Shown here piece after piece: positions 25,713 through 33,281 of a stretch of DNA of 64,000 nucleotides. A program made the position numbers and the translations under genes. The stretch is from assembly GCF_032271945.1 (NCBI RefSeq), contig NZ_CP130319.1, positions 823,001-887,000 on the forward strand. Reading direction: 5' to 3'. The notes beneath the pieces are model-generated. The model was not told the origin of the DNA, ran no database searches, and saw only the letters and a program-made list of their open reading frames with translations. This stretch comes from Paenibacillus sp. MBLB1832. Lineage in GTDB: Bacteria > Bacillota > Bacilli > Paenibacillales > NBRC-103111. The first letter of the stretch is position 1. Each line of letters opens with the position of its first letter.

Positions 25713-28700
25713 ATGTTTGCAAGAGCAGGTAGTAGATTAGGAATAAAATCACTGATATGCAGTCTGATCGTTTCTACGGTGATCGGCGTCCTTGGGACGC
25801 CGGCTTCCGCGGCACTGTCACCGACTCGTGTGGAGGCGGAAACGTACACAAAAGCCGCGGGCGTTGTTAAGCAGCCTACCTATGTCGGCTTCATTGACGG
25901 CTATGACTGGATTCGGTATGACAACGTGGATTTGACGAACTACACGGATCTAGCGGTCTATGCCAGCATCGTGAAGGCCAATGCCAAGATTGATGTGATG
26001 ATGGATGCCACGGATGACGGCATTAATATTAGCGGTGGCACCAAGATTGCCATGATGGCTGGTACAACACCTGATCCGAATGCGACGACATATAGTCTTC
26101 GTAAGCTTCCTCTCATGTTTAAAGCTTCGGGCAAGCATACTTTGTATTTCCGGTTTCTAAATAATAACGGCGGCACATTACCTGGAATCGGCAATCTCGA
26201 TTGGTTTGAGCTAAGCCGTACACCCTCGAGCGAGGCTAGCCTGAAGCAAGTGACCGTTGGCCAGCAGGCATCCCTTCAGCCGGCCTTCACGCCGAACAGC
26301 ACTGCCTACACGGTCGTTGTATATGATGATGTCCCGATTGTTGAGCTCACACCGCAGGTAACCGACACCGGCTTTGCGAACATCAGCATTAATGGCGCGC
26401 AGCAAGTGGATGGAGCACCGTATCCGCTGCCGACAGCTCAGGCGAGCAGTGCAGTCGTCACGGTTACAGCTGAGAACGGTAATCAGAAGGTGTACACCTT
26501 TACCGTGGAGCGACGTCAGCTGCTGTCCACGTATTATGTTTCGCTCCAAGGCACCGATGCCGGTGACGGGTCGGCTCAGCAGCCATGGAAGACCTTATCC
26601 TATGCATGTGACCATGTGCCGACGAACCGTGGTGTAACCATCCAACTTGCCGAGGGTACGTATGAAGAGAATACGACTTGCAGTCTCCCTTCCGGGGTAA
26701 GCATTGCAGGGGCAGGAATGACCAAGACGATTATCAAGCCGAAGGTAACTCATGATATGAATGGTGCAGCGTGGAATTATGATGATGCTAAATTTGCAAT
26801 TCATGTTAGAGATACTGCCAATGTATCCTTCCATGACTTCAAGCTGGACGGCAAGATTGAAGAGACGGTCCGTGCGCATGGAGGACTATTTATTAAAAAA
26901 GGGGAAAACCTGCTCATCCACGACGTGGAAATGGATGATTTCGACTTCTCCGGTCTTTGGATGACGGAAATCTCCAATGCCAAGCTGTATAATTCCGTGT
27001 TCCTGAAGAAGGGCTTTATAGGGGAGAACACCTGGAACCGGACGGGGAATGTCATGTTTGGCAAGCTGACGGACGTAGATATGCATGATTTGTTTGTCCG
27101 TGAGGATCGCGGTGCGGACGGCATTGCCACAATGGAATACGGTTGGCGTCAGCAGCCATACAACCAGTTCCCGAATCAGGATTGGTATATTGATCTATAC
27201 CGGGTGAAGATGTATAACCTGGATGTGGATGTACGCCAGAAGGGGTTATGGGGGAATGGCCAGCCGGGGATCGCGATCGAGCTGTGGGGAACGGATATTA
27301 ACGATGTGGAGATCAGCCACAGCATATTCAGCGACAATCTGTCGATGGCAGGTAAAAATTCTAATGGCACCCAAAGCGTTCGGATACACCACAATCAGTT
27401 CCTTGCGGATCCAGCGGGGCCAAACGGATATACGTATTCCACGGAAATTATAAGTCCATTCGCCGAGATCGATCACAATTACTTCCACAATGGATATTAC
27501 CCGATTGCCGATTTTTCATCTGATACGAAGGAAGGCATACGAGTTCATCACAATGTGTTTGACCATAACGAGGGAATTGATTTCCTGCACTTTAGAGGCG
27601 GACTGAAGAATTCGCAGTTTACCAATAACGTGGTGATTATCGGTGATAACCTGAGGGATTTTGATAAAGGCAAACTGGCCTTCGCCACGCTGGGGAAAGT
27701 GTCAGACGGTTTGGTTGTTAAGAATAATATTTTCCAAAATGTTGGTAAGATTACTAATCAAGGTACCTTCATCGGGCACTTCAACGCCACGGATTCGTTA
27801 GGCAGCAACAACATCATCGACAACAACCTATTCGACCAATGGAAGGAAGCGGGGACGAACGCAGTAAGCAAGGATCCGCTGATATCGCCTGATGACTTCC
27901 GCTTCCGCTTCGATTCCCCGGCTATCGGTATGGGGATCGAACAGATTAATACCGAAGACATCGGACTCCCGATCGATTTTCGCTGGGCAGAGCTTACAGG
28001 CCAGCCTGTGGATCGCATCTGGTTGAACCAGTCCGCTGTACAAAGCGATGTTCCTGGGCTCATCGACCTAAAGGTTGGGGAGTCGCTAGACTTGAAGGTT
28101 ACGGGACGGAATGAGGATGGTTATGTCATAGCGATACCACAGCAAAGCATTACGTATTCGGTAGAGGGTGTGATTGGCTCTGATCCTTCTGTGGTCAATG
28201 TGGATGGGTCTGGTAAGCTGCAGGCACTCGACGCCGGGATCGTGAAGGTGACTGCCATCGTTACGCTTAACGGTTCCACACGGAAATCCGCCGTTTACGT
28301 GACGGTTCGTGATCTGAATCCCCCTGTTACAACAGCTCAATTGACGCCTGACTCTGCAGCTGGATTAAACGGCTGGTTCGTCAAACCGGTCAATGTCGTG
28401 CTGTCAGCAACAGACGATGCCAAGCGGCCGCCAGCCACTACATACAGCCTCGATGGGATGAACTGGCAGCCATATACACAGCCTGTTCCTTTTACAGTAG
28501 ATGGTGACTATACCTTGCATTATCGCAGTATTGACATGGCCGGTAATACGGAGGCTGCAAAATCGCTTGCGATTAAACTGGATCAAACGAAACCGACAGT
28601 GACATTCTCCGTCTATGAAGGAGCGGTTTTCCATGTAGATCAGATCGTGCAGATCAGTTGCTCCGCCACCGATGTCACTTCGGGCATCGCCTCCTCAAGC

Positions 28701-29054
28701 TGCCCATCCCTGAATCAACCTGCTTATCAGCTGGCGCTCGGAGCGAATACCTACACCGGTACTGCGGTTGATCAAGCAGGCAATGCCGAGAGCAGTGTGC
28801 TGCATTACACAATCGCTGTGGACTTCTCGAGCCTGCTCAGGCTGACGCAAGCGTTTGTAACGAAGGAAGATGTGGCTGTCTCCTTGGCCGATAAGCTGCA
28901 AGCTGCTGCAGTCTCTCAAGAAAGCGGGAACCCAACAGCCCGCAACAACCAGCTTAGCGCCTATCAGCATCTGCTATCCGCACAAAGCGGCAAGGCACTG
29001 ACTTCGGAGAAGGCTGCGATCCTGCAGCAGTATGCTGATGTGTTGAAGCAGTAA
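25713..29054 (+). CDS. Secreted beta-helix protein with CBM6-like, Ig-like, OmpL47-like and FIMAH domains
   Basis: 1113 residues. Signal peptide about 1-32 (TPASAAL). Order: CBM6-like module about 35-170, cadherin-like sandwich about 172-265, beta helix about 270-760, bacterial Ig-like region about 765-860, OmpL47-type repeat about 865-955 (LDGMNWQPYTQPVPFTVDG), another Ig-like region, and a C-terminal FIMAH domain about 1035-1113 of helical character. The helix region is colinear with that of the upstream protein (for example DVRQKGLWGNGQPGIAIELW in both apart from one residue), so the pair arose by duplication. This copy lost one CBM6-like module and gained the C-terminal half. It starts 33 bases after the paralog and is closed by a terminator. 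Likely a polysaccharide-cleaving enzyme; substrate unknown. Confidence 0.82.
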   Translation: MFARAGSRLGIKSLICSLIVSTVIGVLGTPASAALSPTRVEAETYTKAAGVVKQPTYVGFIDGYDWIRYDNVDLTNYTDLAVYASIVKANAKIDVMMDATDDGINISGGTKIAMMAGTTPDPNATTYSLRKLPLMFKASGKHTLYFRFLNNNGGTLPGIGNLDWFELSRTPSSEASLKQVTVGQQASLQPAFTPNSTAYTVVVYDDVPIVELTPQVTDTGFANISINGAQQVDGAPYPLPTAQASSAVVTVTAENGNQKVYTFTVERRQLLSTYYVSLQGTDAGDGSAQQPWKTLSYACDHVPTNRGVTIQLAEGTYEENTTCSLPSGVSIAGAGMTKTIIKPKVTHDMNGAAWNYDDAKFAIHVRDTANVSFHDFKLDGKIEETVRAHGGLFIKKGENLLIHDVEMDDFDFSGLWMTEISNAKLYNSVFLKKGFIGENTWNRTGNVMFGKLTDVDMHDLFVREDRGADGIATMEYGWRQQPYNQFPNQDWYIDLYRVKMYNLDVDVRQKGLWGNGQPGIAIELWGTDINDVEISHSIFSDNLSMAGKNSNGTQSVRIHHNQFLADPAGPNGYTYSTEIISPFAEIDHNYFHNGYYPIADFSSDTKEGIRVHHNVFDHNEGIDFLHFRGGLKNSQFTNNVVIIGDNLRDFDKGKLAFATLGKVSDGLVVKNNIFQNVGKITNQGTFIGHFNATDSLGSNNIIDNNLFDQWKEAGTNAVSKDPLISPDDFRFRFDSPAIGMGIEQINTEDIGLPIDFRWAELTGQPVDRIWLNQSAVQSDVPGLIDLKVGESLDLKVTGRNEDGYVIAIPQQSITYSVEGVIGSDPSVVNVDGSGKLQALDAGIVKVTAIVTLNGSTRKSAVYVTVRDLNPPVTTAQLTPDSAAGLNGWFVKPVNVVLSATDDAKRPPATTYSLDGMNWQPYTQPVPFTVDGDYTLHYRSIDMAGNTEAAKSLAIKLDQTKPTVTFSVYEGAVFHVDQIVQISCSATDVTSGIASSSCPSLNQPAYQLALGANTYTGTAVDQAGNAESSVLHYTIAVDFSSLLRLTQAFVTKEDVAVSLADKLQAAAVSQESGNPTARNNQLSAYQHLLSAQSGKALTSEKAAILQQYADVLKQ

Positions 29055-29073
29055 AAAACGCATTGTTTTATTT

Positions 29074-29112
29074 AACCCATGATCTGGTTATTTTACAGGG
29101 CATGGGTTTTTC
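29074..29112 (+). terminator. Terminator after the beta-helix genes
   Basis: AACCCATG / CATGGGTT stem followed by TTTTT, beginning 20 bases after the stop at 29,054. Confidence 0.75.
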
Positions 29113-29181
29113 CTTATTCCATCGATGGGGGAGCTACAAAATCAACGACTTATACGTTAATTGGAGTGAGGTGATTAGCTA

Positions 29182-29430
29182 ATGATGAAAATGAGTTATG
29201 TATTAATGTTGCTTTTGGGGGCTGCTTTAGTTTTTACGGGATGTAAAAACATTAAAAAAGTCGCAGATGTATTTCAAGGTTCTGTTATGGTGGACAATGC
29301 AGGTCCAGCTACTACGGTGAATAATACTTTTAAAAATATAAGCAAGGAACCGATCATGGTTGTTGGAAGGGCCCGATATGCTGAAATATCTTTGGGAAAA
29401 TCCCTGAGATATATCCCATATTCCAGATAA
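29182..29430 (+). pseudogene. Small lipoprotein gene, 3' end replaced by antisense sequence
   Basis: 82 codons from ATG 29,182 with GAGTGAGGTG upstream. The N-terminus is a lipoprotein signal with the lipobox VFTGC, followed by KNIKKVADVFQG and NNTFKNISKEPIMVVG. From about residue 59 the coding sequence is read from the opposite strand of a GH115-like remnant, whose own reverse-strand frame covers the same bases. So the original C-terminus has been lost and the tail RARYAEISLGKSLRYIPYSR is probably meaningless. The original function is unknown. Confidence 0.5.
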
Positions 29431-30015
29431 GGTCTGTCATGAAGAGAGCCCTGGGCAGATTGCAGCTCAGTATGCCAAGCCATTACTGCTGCCCCTTCAT
29501 GTTCTCCGATACCAGACACAGGCATCCATCCGCAGGAGCCTTCTTTAACGTGGCTCTTGTCATAACCAGAGGCGGGAATAGATACGTATCCGTCTCCCTC
29601 TATATAACCAGTTTAGTCTTTGGAACCGGTATGTCTGCCTCGATTTGGACTTTTATTTGTGTAATGGTACCGTTTCTAAGATCATAAACACCAATTAGTC
29701 CTTGCGCGCCGGCATTTCCTTTGGGGTCCACCACCGATACGGAGATCCGCTTTTCGGTTTGAATCTCGCCTTCCGTCTCCTAGAGAACAAGCCAGTTCTC
29801 TCCATGTATAGTTTTGATGGCAAACGCTACACCCTCGAAAAGTATTAATCTGCGTCCTGCTTCGTCCCCGTTTGCAGTTTGCGAGAAGACATTCGAATTC
29901 ATATGTTCAATCTTTCTGACGTGGGTGACTTGGGCGAAAATTTCATATAATCGCGCAGCTTCCGATCCGTGATTACCAGAAAAATTTACGTTTATCCAAT
30001 GTTCGGTAAAACGAT
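29360..30015 (-). pseudogene. GH115-like alpha-glucuronidase C-terminal remnant
   Basis: Read on the minus strand, successive frames give RLYEIFAQVTHVRKIEHM with VFSQTANGDEAGRRL, then HGENWLVL, EIQTEKRISVSVVDPKGNAG, DGYVSIPASGYDKS, CGWMPVSGIGEHEGAAV and finally PYLEYGIYL with RALPT. This order matches the GH115 C-terminal part: the RKPE-type helical motif, W--L---G-I--E-RI-VSVDW-K, DGYVSI-A--Y, W--I-GLG--G-AV, PYLEYD-YL. A stop codon, a frameshift near 29,610 and a deletion before HGENW break it, and the catalytic barrel is absent. GH115 enzymes remove (4-O-methyl)glucuronic acid from xylan. The left end is fused antisense to a lipoprotein gene; the right end abuts repeat copy C. Confidence 0.6.
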
Positions 30016-30029
30016 GGTTTGTCAGAAGT

Positions 30030-30167
30030 ACTTCAAAACTTATTTGTAATTCAGGTTTTTGACCCGAAAACACCACTTCATAAAAATTTGTCATTCGATT
30101 TTATAAGGAAAGCCAGCAAACCCTCGTGTCGTGTTTGCTGGTTTCTTGCACTTCAAAACTTATTTGT
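30030..30167. repeat. Dispersed structured repeat, copy C
   Basis: Sites at 30,030-30,047, 30,075-30,091 (45 bases apart) and 30,150-30,167, with the hairpin AGCCAGCAAAC...GTTTGCTGGT at 30,111-30,142 between the second and third. The first and third sites are perfect copies of ACTTCAAAACTTATTTGT. The copy starts about 15 bases past the right edge of the GH115 remnant. Confidence 0.82.
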
Positions 30168-30313
30168 CACCCAACATGTGTGGTGTGGTATCAGTATCAT
30201 CATCCTGCCATATTGGAGCGTTGGGTAAAAACAGAAAGTATCATTGGACATCCATGGAAGGGAATCGGTATGGCCAACATTCAAAATATCGGGTGACAAT
30301 TAAGTTTTGAAGT
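30150..30313. mobile_element. 164-bp element bounded by 23-bp inverted repeats
   Basis: The left end 30,150-30,172 (ACTTCAAAACTTATTTGT plus CACCC) and the right end 30,291-30,313 are inverted copies with one mismatch. The interior has no complete gene. A plus-strand frame runs through HWTSMEGNRYGQHSKYR and ends RVTIKF-stop inside the right inverted repeat, the way some transposase genes end. I interpret it as an internally deleted insertion sequence or a MITE-like element. The family is not identified, and no target duplication was recognised. Confidence 0.5.
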
Positions 30314-30543
30314 AGATAATAATAATACTACTGACCCTTTCTCTACATCAAAATAATAGGTATACTTTATTGCCAGAGAATCGGCTTTTACAGATCGATA
30401 GTATGTGTCACGGTACTCACAATCGGGGTTGGAGCAGACGTAGGCCGTGTTCCAAGCTTGATCAAAAGGGTTGGAAAACCTTGTTAATTAATTGGTCAGT
30501 CGTAGTTTTTTGTATAATGAGAGAATGAATTATTAAATGGAAA
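30314..30543. other. Intergenic, nothing recognised
   Basis: AT-rich sequence between the inverted-repeat element and the terminator of the GH9 gene. No reading frame, hairpin or operator stands out. Confidence 0.4.
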
Positions 30544-30587
30544 GAAACACCCCTCGTCACCATTTTCATAGAGACGAGGGGTGTTTC
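30544..30587 (-). terminator. Strong terminator of the GH9 gene
   Basis: A perfect 15-base-pair stem GAAACACCCCTCGTC / GACGAGGGGTGTTTC lies 13 bases beyond the GH9 stop. On the minus strand it is followed by a short T-rich stretch. Confidence 0.8.
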
Positions 30588-30600
30588 TATCGTGCTGCCC

Positions 30601-33021
30601 TTATTGAAGAGTCAAGCTGATGTAGTCGGTCTGTAGGGTGTAGCCGGTGCTGCTGGTATTCTTACCGGTTACGGTGAATTTGAACGTCTGATTGCCGCTG
30701 GACGTGAACGTTTTATTGCCGAGGTCGAACTCTACATAAGTGGCCACGGATGCATAGTTGTCGAAGGTGGAACCTTGGTTCGTTCCACCGATGGACAATT
30801 GATAGATGCCGCGCGACGTGTTCTTCTTCACTCTGACCTTGACGTCATAAGTGCCGGCTGCGGGAACGTTGACCGTGTACTGGATATAATCGTTCACTGC
30901 ATTGGAGTTGAACATATCGCCTTGCCCGCCGCTGAAGTTGGAGTCGGTGTTAATCGCATGCGTATCACCGCTGGACATCGTCGGCGTCAACGCTTCGGTT
31001 TCGAAGGTGTAGACCGTACCAGGAGTTCCCGATGCACTCGTCGTCACATTCAAGGCATTAGAAGCAGCCGAAACGTTTCCTGCCGCATCCTTCGCCTTGA
31101 CGGTAAACGTGTAGGCGGTACTCGGGGAAAGGCCTGTCACTGAAAAAGTTGTGCCGGTAGACGAGCCTGCAAGTGTGGTGCCTCTGTAAATATCATAGCC
31201 GGTAACGCCTACATTATCCGTCGATGCCGTCCAAGTGAGGGACACGGTCGTATCGGTATTACCAGTTGAAGCGAGTCCGGTCGGCGCTGCAGGCGCTTGC
31301 GTATCGCTCGAACCGCCGCCGCTGCCCGAGTTGGCAAGCAGCATCGTCATGCCGCGGAAGTAAGCAGCTTGAACGGTAATTGCGGTTTCCGAGAATTGAT
31401 AGGTTGTTGTATTGGAGAACGTAGGAGCATTCGGCGAACCGGTCGTGATATAAGCTCCTGGGAGCGCTTGATTCTCCAAGGCGCGATCGGCAGTCGACCG
31501 CAAATGGGCCTGTGTAGGGTACTTGGAGGTTTTCTTCGTCGCGATAAAGCTGTAGTTCGTATTGTTGCGTCCGAACATCCAAGCCACCTGATTGACGGCA
31601 AAATCATAATAGGAGCGAGTGCCGGTCTTCTCATAGATCCACAGCGCATCGCGCACTTCGTTCAGCAGCGGGCCGTCGCCGCCGAAGCCGTCATTCAGCG
31701 GACCTGGGTCGACGCGGTAAGGGTTCGTCGCCGCTTGCGTAATCCGAGTGTCTGTCAGCCCCTTCAGGAAATTCAGGATGTTCGTCTTCTGCGTAGCGGT
31801 TCCATACGGGTAATATTCGATCAGAGCGGCCGAATCGGCGCCATCCACCCAGTCTCCTGTTGTCAGATGCGAATTGACGACAGGGGATGCGTCCGTCAGG
31901 TAGTTGGAGTCACTCGTCGCCCGATACAGCTCCGATGCCGCGGCGACCAGTCCGCGTTCATATTTGGAGACGCTTGTGGTATCCGTGGAGTTGGCCTTGG
32001 CCCACGTATACGCCTTTTTCGCATAGTCAAGATATTTGGCCGCCGCAGTCGAGTCATAGCTGTTCCAGACGCGGGAGGCGATCGCAAAGCCTTGCGCCAC
32101 ACGCATCGACAAATCGCTGGAGCTGTCAGTATTCAACACGCGATCGTCGCTCGTCCCGTTGATATTGTCTGTCTGCAGGTCGGGATGGCCGTCATGCGGG
32201 TATGATGTGCCTAGCAATTCCTTGTAAGTGGCGCCCGTTGGCGTGCTGCCGCTCTTGATCATCATGCGCGACATGAAGTCGAGGCCCGGCTTCGACTTCT
32301 CCACCAGATCGGGGATGCCGTCTCCGTCTGCGTTCAACGTCCATTTCGAGGAATAGTCTTCATAACCGGACAGGAGCTGGTACACGACATACGTCGTATT
32401 GGAAAGAAATTTCCCGTAATCGCCGGCATCGAACCAACCGCCGTGCACATCAACATGTCCGGTGGGAGTGGAGGCGTCGTCCAGAAAGCTGGGGCCGTGG
32501 CTGCCTGTTGAACCGCTGAGCGCCGTCCAGCTGACTGTCGCGTCCGATGTCTGCACGTCCCAGTATAGAAACGTTTTGGCTGTATCGAAGGTCGTAATGT
32601 CATAGACGGTGCTGCCGATTCTGAACGGATAAGAGGTGAGCCCATTGCTCACGATCTTGTAGGTTCCGTCCACTGCCGACCAGCCGCCTAAGTCGAGCAC
32701 GTATGTGTCGCCCGTTGATCCCGAGCCGTGCCAGCTGTTTGAACCGCTCCACTTGGTCATATCGCCTGCCGTGCTGGAATAAACCACTGTTCCGTCACTG
32801 TCTTTGACGATTTGGAAGCTCAAGCTGACCGTTGAGCCTGCGGTCGTGCCCAGCACAGCGAGCTTGCTGTCACCAGCCGAATAGCCCAGCTGATTCACAT
32901 AGATGGTGCCGGTAATGGCGGCATAGGCCGGTTTTACGGCTGCAGATGTTCCGCTAATGACGATACCGGTAACTAGACTGAAGGCGAGTAAGGCTTTGGC
33001 CAGTCGTGGAGTTTTCATCAT
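30601..33021 (-). CDS. Secreted GH9 glycoside hydrolase with FN3 and carbohydrate-binding module
   Basis: 806 residues. Signal peptide about 1-34 (KPAYA); CelD_N Ig-like domain about 35-125 (IYVNQLGYSAGDSK...YPFRIG); GH9 alpha/alpha barrel about 130-560 with the signature HGGWFDAGDYGKF holding the catalytic-base Asp pair, and FSETAITVQAAYFRGM with the likely acid Glu; FN3 about 575-660 (APAAPTGLAST); a CBM6/35-like module about 668-806. The usual HHR block is present only as QAHLRST, so specificity may differ from a typical endoglucanase. GH9 enzymes hydrolyse beta-1,4-glucans by inversion. It is transcribed away from the AraC sensor-regulator at 33,282. A perfect cre palindrome 29 bases before the start predicts carbon catabolite repression. 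Confidence 0.87.
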   Translation of the reverse strand: MMKTPRLAKALLAFSLVTGIVISGTSAAVKPAYAAITGTIYVNQLGYSAGDSKLAVLGTTAGSTVSLSFQIVKDSDGTVVYSSTAGDMTKWSGSNSWHGSGSTGDTYVLDLGGWSAVDGTYKIVSNGLTSYPFRIGSTVYDITTFDTAKTFLYWDVQTSDATVSWTALSGSTGSHGPSFLDDASTPTGHVDVHGGWFDAGDYGKFLSNTTYVVYQLLSGYEDYSSKWTLNADGDGIPDLVEKSKPGLDFMSRMMIKSGSTPTGATYKELLGTSYPHDGHPDLQTDNINGTSDDRVLNTDSSSDLSMRVAQGFAIASRVWNSYDSTAAAKYLDYAKKAYTWAKANSTDTTSVSKYERGLVAAASELYRATSDSNYLTDASPVVNSHLTTGDWVDGADSAALIEYYPYGTATQKTNILNFLKGLTDTRITQAATNPYRVDPGPLNDGFGGDGPLLNEVRDALWIYEKTGTRSYYDFAVNQVAWMFGRNNTNYSFIATKKTSKYPTQAHLRSTADRALENQALPGAYITTGSPNAPTFSNTTTYQFSETAITVQAAYFRGMTMLLANSGSGGGSSDTQAPAAPTGLASTGNTDTTVSLTWTASTDNVGVTGYDIYRGTTLAGSSTGTTFSVTGLSPSTAYTFTVKAKDAAGNVSAASNALNVTTSASGTPGTVYTFETEALTPTMSSGDTHAINTDSNFSGGQGDMFNSNAVNDYIQYTVNVPAAGTYDVKVRVKKNTSRGIYQLSIGGTNQGSTFDNYASVATYVEFDLGNKTFTSSGNQTFKFTVTGKNTSSTGYTLQTDYISLTLQ

Positions 33022-33049
33022 TCGATCTCTCCTTTATTGTTTGAAATGG

Positions 33050-33063
33050 TGAGAGCGCTCTCA
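33050..33063. promoter_or_regulatory. cre palindrome at the GH9 promoter
   Basis: TGAGAGCGCTCTCA is a perfect 14-base palindrome with the cre core AGCGCT, 29 bases upstream of the GH9 start. A second, weaker cre-like sequence (GGAAACGTTTTCA, about 33,077-33,089) lies further upstream. CcpA binding here would block GH9 expression on preferred sugars. Confidence 0.7.
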
Positions 33064-33281
33064 AAACAACAATATGGGAAACGTTTTCAAATGGGCAATC
33101 ATGCATTTTCGAAGCATCTGTCATTTTCTACGTCGTCCTCACGGGAATTGCCGTGAACCCAAGCGGGACGTGCCATTCAAGATTCTATGAAGCGAATGGT
33201 GGTGTGGCTGAACACTCTCGCCAATGGGATTGACAATGTGCTACACTGTAACCGTTATCAAATGGGCCAGGGGGGAACGTT

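Noticed and set aside
30196..30294. Frame reading ERWVKTESIIGHPWKGIGMANIQNIG, similar to the end of YesM-type kinases
   Set aside because: Only about 33 residues, the similarity is limited to GIGMANIQN, and another frame in the same stretch explains the inverted-repeat end better.
31297..32205. A 302-codon plus-strand open frame opposite the GH9 gene
   Set aside because: It is the antisense shadow of a well-supported GH9 coding sequence, has no ribosome binding site, and its translation is low-complexity with many Arg and Ile.
33230..33259. TTGACA and a possible GTTATC as a promoter for the membrane AraC gene
   Set aside because: The -35 box is good but no acceptable -10 box lies at 16-18 bases, so I did not list a full promoter.
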